Shown: piece by piece, positions 42,614-53,201 of the stretch
How the letters are laid out: every line of letters starts with the position of its first letter
How positions within the stretch are numbered: position 1 is the first letter of the stretch
Source: Zingiber officinale
Lineage: Eukaryota > Streptophyta > Magnoliopsida > Zingiberales > Zingiberaceae
NCBI RefSeq assembly: GCF_018446385.1
Contig: NC_056002.1
Coordinates: 37,682,063 to 37,746,062, forward strand
Reading direction: 5' to 3'
Length of the DNA: 64,000 nt
Made by a program: the position numbers and the translations under genes
Notes under the pieces: generated by a model
The model's input: the letters and a program-made list of their open reading frames with translations, nothing else
Databases searched by the model: none
Told to the model about the DNA's origin: nothing

Positions 42614-45488
42614 TGTCACGCCCCAGGGGAGTCACTGTCCGAAGAAATTTAGGCAGCATCTCCCCTGTACGGCGGACAATCTGAAACTTTCTACATCATC
42701 ATATACCTCAGCCACATGCGGCTGGAATAATAACAATAATAAATAGACAATAACACAGACAACCACGTAGTTTATATAAATTTTAGCCTCTGGCTGACAC
42801 AACCACGCAGTTTAATAATAATCAAACTGAACAGTAGTACGATGACTCGAAAACAACCCTACTCGACTATACACATAAAGCTCAAAACATATTCCTACTC
42901 CACTACACTCGTAAAGCTCAAATCCGACGATAAAACCAACTTACCTCTTCTGCCATCTAGGCAGGCATGTAGTAAAAGCAAATCCAAAACCAAATCCATC
43001 GACATCACAAAATCCATACAATGTCCATACCATCAAACAGAACAAGTTTAGCATAATCTAAATAAGAAAACCAAAAGACCAACAATATCCTCGTGGTTTG
43101 CAGGGGACTAGCGACCGGAACTCTCTCCTGACAGCATCAACCTGAAATAGCAACGGAGGAGGGTGTGAGTCCAACACTCAGCAGGTACAACTGATATGCA
43201 TAATAAAGAACATAACAACTAGCACTAATCATGCGTACAGTCTCCTGACTCAAGAAAGGTAAATGCAACTGAGGAATGCAGGAGAAAAGCTGTACTAACC
43301 CAGACCAAGGTATAAGGGTAACAGGGTCGTCAGACCGAGGGTGTCATAATCCTGTATGCATGTCAATCATATGCATCCATATAAATGCAGCAAGTAAATG
43401 CAGCAAACACAAACAATAAAGGCATCATGCATATGATGCCAATGTCATGGTCACCCCTGACGCCAGTCAGCCAACTCAAACACAATGGTGAGTCCGAGTG
43501 GGTAGGGCTGTGACAACCGTGCACTCTGACATCACTACCCCTGATGAGTGACCGAGTAGACGGGATGCTGTCGGAGTACACACATACTCCTACCCCAAAT
43601 CATAAATGGGGGAGCGCAATACTCTCACCTCCCGGTACACGATGACGGGGAGGAATCTCTGTCGGCTACTACGCTGCGTCACATTATCCATGAGCGGACC
43701 AACGGAGCCAAACAAAGTCCAACTGCCTACCGGCTACCACGCTGCTACACTAAACCAACGGAGCCAAACAGAGCGGAACTGTCTGCCAGCTACCACGCTG
43801 AGTCACCAGACCAATGGAGCCAAATAGCAGAACTGCCACACACCTGTCTGATATACCACTAACCCATGAGTGGTGGTGTGTACAGATACATGTAACTGGC
43901 GATGTGCTCGACAATAATGGAGCAGACTATCGCACAGCATGCAATCATGCAAGATGATGCATGACACTAAACATGGCAATATCATGAATAGCATAGCAAG
44001 ATCCATATATAAATATAAAATGTGTACCACAGGACAATGTATCAAATGATAGGTACACAGATCAGATAGGGTATCAAATAAACCCTAGGTCCTGAACATA
44101 ATGTATAATATGGTTGTGTCACTACCTCTAAAAGCAGGTATGATCAGGTAAGTACTAACATGCAGTGCATAATAAGTAAACAAGCAAGCATGAATCAGAT
44201 CATGTAGTGACCAACCGAAACAAATGGAAAACACAATCATTGCTATATGTTAAACACATTATTATGCATATCAAAAGACATAAGTCAAAGTACCCGCCTC
44301 CAATATAGATCGAGCTAATCAACCTCTATGTCGAATTGCTCGTCCTGAATCCGATTCCTGTAGTAAAATCGTACAGTTTAGCTAAGTTAATTATAAACAA
44401 AATAGCTAACCAAATTCCTAATCCATCGACCATCTAGGGTTAGTTTCATTAACCCTAATTACACCATTAGATAAATTCTAAACCTTTCCTAGTCTCACGT
44501 ATGTGTACGCTACCACAAAGGAAACAATTCCTCTACTCCTTACCTCAATTCACAGTCGTGATCGCTGCTGGAGCAAGGGCTGCTGGAGGGGGTTGTTGCC
44601 GGAAATCAACAAACCATAGCACACTATACTTGCTGGGCACTTCACTACTCGAAACAAAAAGAGGATCAAGCGGTCACAACACAAGGATCAAGTACCTGAT
44701 TCACTAATTAGGGCAACTCCCTTACCTCTAAGATCACGAACCTGCTGTAAAGAAGAGAGTGGCACCGGCACAGAGAAACTAGGGCACAACATGGCTGAAG
44801 TCGATCCAACAGTGGAATTAGGGCACGGAAGGGACACCAATGCTTGGGTTGCTGCTCCAAATCGAAGACCAACGCAAGCTTCTAGATTCCGGCGATCTAG
44901 GGCACAGCCGAATCAGCTGGTGGCAGTGGTCAGTGGCGACGTCCAACGATCGGCCACGGAGGTTGGCGATGCTCTACCAGAAGAGAGGAAGAGATGGGTA
45001 AGCCGAAACTTGGCCGGCGTCGGCTATGGTGGCGATCAGCGCCATCGCTCGACGAGGAGGAAGAATCGGGAAGGCTCGGCCGGCGGTGGCTCGCGGGATC
45101 GCTCTACGAGGGGCGGCTGTCGGCAGGGGAGAGTGGAGTGAAGACCTTGAGCACACGGCAGAGAAAATGGCTAGGACTCGCGGTGGCCGGCGCTAGGGTT
45201 GTGGAGTCGACGGCGCTGGTGTGGAGAAGGAACAGCACAGTGAAGAATCGGGGAAGAAATGGAAACTGTCGGGTGAGTGGTTCGGCGAGGGAAAGAAAAA
45301 TAAGAAAAAGGAAATAGGAAAAGAAATAAAACTTTTCCTCGTTCAGTGGGGTAGCCTAAACAGGCTTTTCTGGGGCCCAGTTTTCATCCCCGTAAACTCA
45401 TCCATACAGCTCCGAAAAATTTCAGAAAAATTTCTAAAATTTTTGAAAAATTCCCTTATCATTATTCGCCATTTTTCGGTATTTTACA
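42614..45488 (-). repeat. Tekay left LTR (3' LTR in element sense)
   Basis: 2875 bp. Contains CCACGCAGTTTATATAA near 42760, repeated GAGCCAAAC-GCGGAACTG-TACCACGCTG units (43680-43830) and a GC-rich stretch (44790-45250) whose short frames appear in both LTRs and are not genes. Confidence 0.93.
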
Positions 45489-45502
45489 TTCTCCCCCACT
45501 AA
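45489..45502 (-). other. Tekay polypurine tract
   Basis: The minus strand reads TTAGTGGGGGAGAA directly before the LTR. Confidence 0.75.
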
Positions 45503-45552
45503 TAAAAATTTGGTCCCCAAATTTCATTATCTACCATCCGTAAATACTAACA

Positions 45553-45915
45553 TCAGGTAAAGAGTATAAATGCTGAACGGTAAATTAAATCACATACCTC
45601 AAGTGAAAAGGCGGGGATATCGAGCTCGGATAGTATCCTCGAGCTCCCAAGTACCCTCATCTTATGTATGATACTGCCATCCGACTTAAACCAGCCGGAT
45701 AATCTTGTTCCGCAACTGACGCTCTTTCCGGTCCAGAATCCGTACTGGAATCTCCTCATAAGTGATGTCAGGCTATACGGAACTAAGATATCGGTCAACA
45801 CAAATGTCGAGTCGGATATATACCTCCTCAGCTTAGATACATGAAATACGTCGTGAACACCTTCCAAAGTTGGTGGTAGCGCCAAACGATAAGCTACCGC
45901 TCCAACCCTTTCCAA
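45553..45915 (-). pseudogene. Tekay pol C-terminal tail (chromodomain side)
   Basis: Starts MERVGAVAYRLALPPTLEGV, followed by HDVFHVSKLRRYI, the conserved segment between integrase and chromodomain in chromoviruses. It then continues SDSTFVL..., after which the frame is lost, so no intact chromodomain can be read. It is out of register with the integrase pieces, pointing to a frameshift near 45950-46160. Confidence 0.75.
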
Positions 45916-46160
45916 GATCTGGAAAGCTCAAATGTATCGCGAAGCTAGCTTACCTCTGAGGTCAAATCTCTTCACCCCTTTTCGTGGGTGAAACTCGCAG
46001 AACTACATGATCACAAATGGAGAACTCTAAGAGTCTCCGACTCCGGTCAGCATAACTCTTCTGGCAGTCTTATGCCTCTGACATCCTCCGTCTGATAGTA
46101 CGGACTAACTCTGCCTCATGCTGGGCTCTATGAGGTCCCAACAACTAGGCCTCCCCAACC

Positions 46161-46805
46161 TCATCTAGAGGGTGGGTGTCCGACAAGGCCTACCATACAA
46201 CACTTCAACGGTGGCATTTGGATAGCCGAATGCAAACCGTTGTTGTAGGCGAACTCTACCAATGACAAATGGTCCTCCCGACTGCCCCTAAAACCCAATA
46301 GACTAGACCTCAGCAAGTCCTCTAGAGTCTGAATGGTCCGCTCTAACGGTCCATCTGTCTGCGGATGGAAAGTTGTACTGAAAAAGAGCTGCGTGCCCAA
46401 GACCTGCTGCAGACTCTGTCAAAAATGAGACGTGAACCAAGGGTCTCTATCCGAAATAATAGTCAACGGGACACCACGTGATCTGATGATCTCCCGGCAA
46501 AACAGATCTACCAATCGATCCAGGAAATCAGTTTTCCATATCGCTAATGAGTGCGCGGATTTGGTTAATCGATCAACGATTACCCAAATCGCGTCATGAC
46601 CTCGTCGTGTCCTCGGCAAACCCACCACAAAGTTCATGGTAATGTGTTCCCATTTCCACTCGGAAATAGGAATCCGCTGAAGTAATCTGACAGATCTCTG
46701 GTGTTCAGCCTTCGCCTGCTGACAAACAAGACATCTAGCTACAAAATCCACAATGTCTTTCTTCATTCCGTTCCACCAATAGGAACGCCTCAAACCTCGG
46801 TACAT
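46161..46805 (-). pseudogene. Tekay integrase, with stop
   Basis: Two pieces in the same frame. 46805-46419 begins with the end of the zinc-binding part (RSYWWNGMKKDIVDFV, CLVCQQAK) and the catalytic core with the first Asp in IWVIVDRLTKSAH and the second in TIISDRDPWFTSHF. 46400-46161 has FFSTTFHPQTDG and ERTIQTLEDLLR with the catalytic Glu. One or two stops separate them at about 46401-46418. Non-functional. Confidence 0.85.
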
Positions 46806-47180
46806 ACGGGTACCGACGGAATGGATCGCAAATCAAGAGCGATGAGCCTTCTAAAGTAGCTCCTACAAAATCGGGTGAGACTGAGGTACGCATAATCTAC
46901 CTCGGGAGTATATAATACCCTCCTCGTCTTGTGTGAACTCGGTCTGCTGCCCGGAAGCTATCTGACTGTCAATAAATTACAAATGCTGATCACCAGCCTG
47001 AGCCTCTCGGATCCTCGTCCTGACCGACGACTGAGCAACCATGGTAACAGAATACCCTACCCTGTCTGTCCCAAATCCTCAAGGTCTAACTCGAAGACCT
47101 ACTGAACCAAGTCTGTAACTGAAACTCAGTGGCAAGCCAAAGTCCCTTTGGACTTCCTGCTGAGTGCATCGGCAACCACA
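46806..47180 (-). other. Degraded Tekay spacer between RNase H and integrase
   Basis: No open frame of useful length; expected position of the RNase H end and the start of integrase. Confidence 0.5.
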
Positions 47181-47741
47181 TTAGCTTTTCCCCGGGTGAT
47201 AGCTAATGGTACAATCATAATCCTTCAGAAATTTCATCCTTCTCCTCAGTCGGAGATTAAGTTTTCTTCTGGGTGAAATATATTTGAGACTCTTATGATC
47301 AGTAAGAATCTCAACTGTAATACCATAAAGGTGATGTCGCCAAATCTTCAAGGCAAAAATAATAGTGGCCACCTACAAATCATGTACTGGGTAGTTCTTC
47401 TCAAGCTCCTCCAACTGCCGAGAAGCATAGGAGACTACCCTCTCATGCTGCATCAAAACAGCGCCCAAACCCTGTAGTGATGCGTCGGTATAGAGCACGA
47501 ATCCGTCCTCTTCAAAAGGTAAAACCAAAATTGGAGCGGACTCCAGTCTCCGCTTCGGCTCCTGGAAGCTGGTCTCGAAATCCTCGGACCACGTGAACTT
47601 CACTCCTTTCCTGGTCAGGCGTGTCAGTGGCATAGCAACGCGTGGAAAAACCCCCAACGAGCCTCCGGTAATTCCTAGCTCGACAAAGGGAGTTGCGAGT
47701 CTCATGTATAAACTATGGTAACTCCCAACTGGTAACAACAT
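47181..47741 (-). pseudogene. Tekay RT end and RNase H, with stop
   Basis: Starts after the RT catalytic core. The first readable blocks are MPLTRLTRKGVKFTWSEDFE and the RNase H start LYTDASLQGLGAVLMQ (first catalytic Asp), then VVSYASRQLEELEKNYPVHD. A TAG follows and the same frame continues with IIFALKIWRHHLYG and LTDHKSLKYI. The YxDD region is absent, so no working RT. Confidence 0.85.
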
Positions 47742-50175
47742 CTATCTCCTGTGGATCCCCGGTATACCCCTACTGATGACCATGTGTCTCAATCATCTCA
47801 AAGAAGACAATCAAAATACGCACTACTAATCTTCACATATAGACGTTTCCGTCGAAACATCTCTAGAACTATGCGAAGATGGTGTACGTGATACACCTCA
47901 GATCAGGAATAAAACACCACGTCGTCAATAACGATAACGAATTCTGATCCAATATCCTAGGGATACCCAAAGCATCGAGTCTATGAAAAACATCTAAGGT
48001 TCCGCAAGCCCTAATGGTAACACCAAGACACATAATGTTTGTATCACAGGCATTCCTAACCATAAGATCCCCAACAACAAGTCAGGAATCTGATCACCAA
48101 CGATATAAATCATCAAACATAGATCCTCCAGTGTGAGAGCAACGCTCCATCACAGAAACTACCACATATGTGGGAGCAATGCTCTACCACAAGAAATCCT
48201 CCATATGTGGGAGCAACGCTCCACCACAAACAATCTGTAATATGTGGGAGCAACGCTCCACCACAACAATCCAAAATATGTAAGAGCAACGCTCTACCAC
48301 AAACCAACAATAATATGTGGAAGCTCCGCTCCACCACAAACGATCCATAAGTGTCCAAAGCACCTAACTACCCAACTAGAGGCTGCATGAGATCACTCAA
48401 CCACATATCACTGTGGGCAACCAAAAGTATAACAATCCAGCAATCAAATTAAACTCATCGTCAAATCTATCAACATCGTAGTGAGTCACCCACTGATAAG
48501 AAAATGGGTTCACAGGGTAATCCAACAAATGACATAATGCAGACACTCCACATCCTGCATTCAACCTAAGTAGAATCATCATACTGCTACCAACAATACA
48601 CCTGGCACACTTGCTCACACAACATATGTATGATCGTCATAATCCTCCAATTTGTACACACCACACATACTCACAACATAGGTATAATCAACAATACACC
48701 TCAAACAACACTCACATGACATATATACACATATGCCAAGAGTATAATCAACGTAATACTTCCAACAAATCATAATCGACACGAGTGTACACACAGATCA
48801 AACATAATCAACAAGATGCCTCTAATATTACACCGAACACATCTGCACATATCACAACTCAGATTAAATCGATAAGATACCTCCAATAAAACACTCAAAC
48901 ACATGTGCACATTTCACAACATAGATTTAATCGACGAAATACCTCCAATAAACAATCAAACATGTATGCCTAACCACTTGGGTATAATCTACTAGAAACT
49001 CACAATAATCATAACTGGACAAGTATACACCCACTACGTGCAATTTAAACCGTCTATCAAGAACCCCTACAACACATAATAATCATATGTATAACTGTGT
49101 ACGACCCAAAAGAAAAAGTCAGAATTCAAGAACATCAAGACACTCTCATTTTTATCCTCAAAAATATCAGCCCACATAATATCAGATGAATAAGTCTCTA
49201 CTCCTCATGAGAGCAAGTTAGCATTCAAAACATCAAATCATTATTTATCCACATAGTCCAATATCAGAGGAATCAATTATCAATTTTATCATCCTGTTAA
49301 CTAACCACAACTAACCAGATTTATTAAAATCTCATAGGCACACTCAACCGTAAACTCTCTAGCACCCGATTAATAATTTGATCACCAACTATAATCATCA
49401 ATCCTGTGAATATCATACATGACACTCACTATGTCACCATCAACGACAACCCAAATAATAGATCATCAAAATAAATATCTAGTAATAGATCATCAGACAA
49501 CCACATAACATTTACTCTCATAAATCATTAGAAATCAACACATCACAATATCTGATCTCACAATATCCCTCAATCTCAAACCATTCTCAACAATGATCAA
49601 ACATGATAACTCCCTCATGATCAATTTTCATCGTATCGGGTACCCTAATATCCAAAATATATGAGTATAAAAACTCTACTAGCTAAGTCAACAGGAACAT
49701 GTAGGTATCATCCATTACCCAGCTAACAATAGCAGAGGCTGCTACGTGCCTCCCTCTCCTACTAGTAGTAACAGAAGCTAAAACTACTGATGGTATGATA
49801 TGAAAAATCACCAGAGACTATAATCCTTGACCTCTATTAAGGTCAACCATGCTCAATGGCTAACCCATCACATGTAATATGTGTTACAACAACCAGACAG
49901 GTACTAAATAAAGAATGCTAATACACATCATAAACTATAAAATTAAACATCATACCTATATGCTATCTGGAGATGTTCCATCGTTGTCCAGTCCTCAACT
50001 TCTGACCCCAAAATTCTGAACATGAAAATCACCGGAAATCCATATAAATCCGAAACGAAAATCCATAACATATACATAATGGACAATCCGTGCAATCCAA
50101 AATAACTACCCAGTTTGACTCGCAAACTTGGGCTAACCCAAATATCCAGAACACCAAAAGTAGGTAACATAACCA
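47742..50175. other. Tekay interior without gag or RT core; repeats only
   Basis: 2.4 kb where gag, protease and RT should be. It holds a hairpin minisatellite (48130-48350) and loose 70-80 bp repeats around ACACATATCACAACATAGGT and TAATCAACAATACACC (48640-49000). No gag, zinc knuckle or protease motif is readable. Confidence 0.6.
48130..48350. repeat. Six units of a 37-bp hairpin minisatellite
   Basis: Each unit contains GGAGCAACGCTCC with a 5-bp stem and AAC loop, followed by ACCACAA and ATATGTG. Decayed units read GGAGCAATGCTCT and GAAGCTCCGCTCC. Confidence 0.88.
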
Positions 50176-50342
50176 GCTCTGATACCAATAAATTGGTATC
50201 AGTTAAATCTCAAAAATTCGTAACACGAAAAACAACAAGTATCGCCAAACTTGGCGCTCTGATACCAAATAAATTGGTATCAGGTTATCCCAAATCTCCA
50301 AAATATGAAAACAAATGATCGTAAAACCTCGCTCTGATACCA
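50176..50342 (-). repeat. Triplicated primer-binding site
   Basis: GCTCTGATACCA occurs at 50176-50187, 50256-50267 and 50331-50342. After the first two, AATAAATTGGTATCAG gives an inverted TGGTATCA, so each can fold as TGATACCA-loop-TGGTATCA. Only the third is at the correct distance (6 bp) from the LTR and is the true PBS (initiator-tRNA type). Confidence 0.85.
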
Positions 50343-50348
50343 CTAAAT

Positions 50349-53201
50349 TGTCACACCCCGGGGGAGTCACTATCCGAAGAAATTTCGGCAGCATCTCCCC
50401 TGTACGGTGGACAATCTGAAACTTTCTACATCACCATATACCTCAGCCACATGCGGCTGGAATAATAACAATAATAAATAGACAACAACACAGACAACCA
50501 TGCAGTTTATATAAATTTCAGCCTCTGGCTGACACAACCACGCAGTTTAATAATAATCAAACTGAACAGTAGTACGATGACTCGAAAACAACCCTACTCG
50601 ACTACACACATAAAGCTCAAAACATATTCCTACTCCACTACACTCGTAAAGCTCAAATCCGACGATAAAACCAACTTACCTCTTCTGCCATCTAGGCAGG
50701 CATGTAGTAAAACAAAATCCAAAACCAAATCCATCGACATCACAAAATCCATACAATGTCCATACCATCAAACAGAACAAGTTTAGCATAATCTAAATAA
50801 GAAAACCAAAAGACCAACAATATCCTCGTGGTTTGCAGGGGACTAGCGACTGGAACTCTCTCCTGACAGCATCAACATGAAATAGCAACGGAAGAGGGTG
50901 TGAGTCCAACACTTAGCAGGTACAACTGATATGCATAATAAAGAACATAACAACTAGCACTAATCATGCGTACAGTCTCCTGACTCAAGAAAGGTAAATG
51001 CAACTGAGGAATGCAGGAGAAAAGCTGTACTAACCCAGACCAAGGTATAAGGGTAACAGGGTCGTCAGACCGAGGGTGTCATAATCCTGTATGCATGTCA
51101 ATCATATGCATCCATATAAATGCAGCAAACACAAACAATAAAGGCATCATGCATATGATGCCAATGTCATGGTCACCCCTGACGCCAGTCAGCCAACTCA
51201 AACACAATGGTGAGTCCGAGTGGGTAGGGCTGTGACAACCGTGCACTCTGACATCACTACCCCTGATGAGTGACCGAGTTGACGGGATGCTGTCGGAGTA
51301 CACACATACTCCTACCCCAAATCATAAATGGGGAAGCGCAATACTCTCACCTCCCGGTACACGATGACGGGGAGGAATCTCTGTCGGCTACTACGCTGCG
51401 TCACACTATCCATGAGCGGACCAACGGAGCCAAACAAAGTCCAACTGCCTACCGGCTACCACGCTGCTACACTAAACCAACGGAGCCAAACAGAGCGGAA
51501 CTGTCTGCCAGCTACCACGCGGAGTAACGGAGCCAAATAGCAGAACTGCCACACACCTGTCTGATATACCACTAACCCATGAGTGGTGGTGTGTACAGAT
51601 ACATGTAACTGGCGATGTGCTCGACAATAATGGAGCAGACTATCGCACAGCATGCAATCATGCAAGATGATGCATGACACTAAACATGGCAATATCATGA
51701 ATAGCATAGCAAGATCCATATATAAATATAAAATGTGTACCACAGGACAATGTATCAAATGATAGGTACACAGATCAGATAGGGTATCAAATAAACCCTA
51801 GGTCCTGAACATAATGTATAATATGGTTGTGTCACTACCTCTAAAAGCAGGTATGATCAGGTAAGTACTAACATGCAGTGCATAATAAGTAAACAAGCAA
51901 GCATGAATCAGATCATGTAGTGACCAACCAAAACAAATGGAAAACACAATCATTGCTATATGTTAAACACATTATTATGCATATCAAAAGACATAAGTCA
52001 AAGTACCCGCCTCCAATATAGATCGAGCTAATCAACCTCTATGTCGAATTGCTCGTCCTGAATCCGATTCCTGTAGTAAAATCGTACAGTTTAGCTAAGT
52101 TAATTATAAACAAAATAGCTAACCAAATTCCTAATCCATCGACCATCTAGGGTTAGTTTCATTAAACCTAATTACACCATTAGTTAAATTCTAAACCTTT
52201 CCTAGTCTCACGTATGTGTACGCTACCACAAAGGAAACAATTCCTCTACTCCTTACCTCAATTCACAGTCGTGATCGCTGCTGGAGCAAGGGCTGCTGGA
52301 GGGGGTTGCTGCCGGAAATCAACAAACCACAGCACACTATACTTGCTGGACACTTCACTACTCGAAACAAAAAGAGGATCAAGCGGTCACAACACAAGGA
52401 TCAAGTACCTGATTCACTAATTAGGGCAACTCCCTTACCTCTAAGATCACGAACCTGCTGTAAAGAAGAGAGTGGCACCGGCAGAGAGAAACTAGGGCAC
52501 AACATGGCTGAAGTCGATCCAACAGTGGAATTAGGGCACGGAAGGGACACCAATGCTTGGGTTGCTGCTCCAAATCGAAGACCAACGCAAGCTTCTGGAT
52601 TCCGGCGATCTAGGGCACAGCCGAATCAGCCGGTGGCAGTGGCCAGTGGCGACGTCCAACGATCGGCCACGGAGGTTGGCGATGCTCTACCAGAAGAGAG
52701 GAAGAGATGGGTAAGCCGAAACTTGGCCGGCGTCGGCTTTGGTGGCGATCGGCGCCATCGCTTGGCGAGGAGGAAGAATCAGGAAGGCTCGGCCGGCAGT
52801 GGCTCGCGGGATCGCTCTCCGAGGGTCGGCTGTCGACAGGGGAGAGTGGAGTGAAGACCTTGAGCACACGGCAGAGAAAATGGCTAGGACTCGCGGTGGT
52901 CGGCGCTAGGTTGTGGAGTCGACGGCGCTGGTGTGGAGAAGGAACAGCACAGTGAAGAATCGGGGAAGAAATGGAAACCGTCGGGTGAGTGGTTCGGCGA
53001 GGGAAAGAAAAATAAGAAAAAGGAAATAGGAAAAGAAATAAAACTTTTCCTTGTTGAGTGGGGTAGCCTAAATAGGCTTTTCTGGGGCCCTGTTTTCATC
53101 CCCGTAAACTCATCCATACAGTCTCCGAAAAATTCCAGAAAAATTTCTAAAATTTTCGAAAAATTCCCTTATCATTATTCTCTATTTTTTGATATTTTAC
53201 A
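50349..53201 (-). repeat. Tekay right LTR (5' LTR in element sense)
   Basis: 2853 bp; the same as the left LTR apart from scattered substitutions and a few short indels, for example one missing GTAAATGCAGCA copy near 51120. Confidence 0.93.

Larger units (their letters stand above)
42614..53201 (-). mobile_element. Del/Tekay chromovirus (Ty3/gypsy), defective, with near-identical LTRs
   Basis: LTRs 42614-45488 and 50349-53201 (TGTCAC ... TTTTACA), flanked by a perfect TGAAG duplication (42609-42613, 53202-53206). PBS on the minus strand beside the right LTR and PPT beside the left LTR set a right-to-left orientation. The interior keeps the end of RT, RNase H, integrase and a chromodomain-side tail, but gag, protease and the RT core are missing. 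The LTRs look nearly identical by eye, so insertion was recent; the interior was already defective. Confidence 0.92.

Noticed and set aside
44791..45317. Possible Arg/Gly-rich genes at 44791 and 52216
   Set aside because: Both lie at the same place in the two Tekay LTRs; no domain, and the frame differs between copies.
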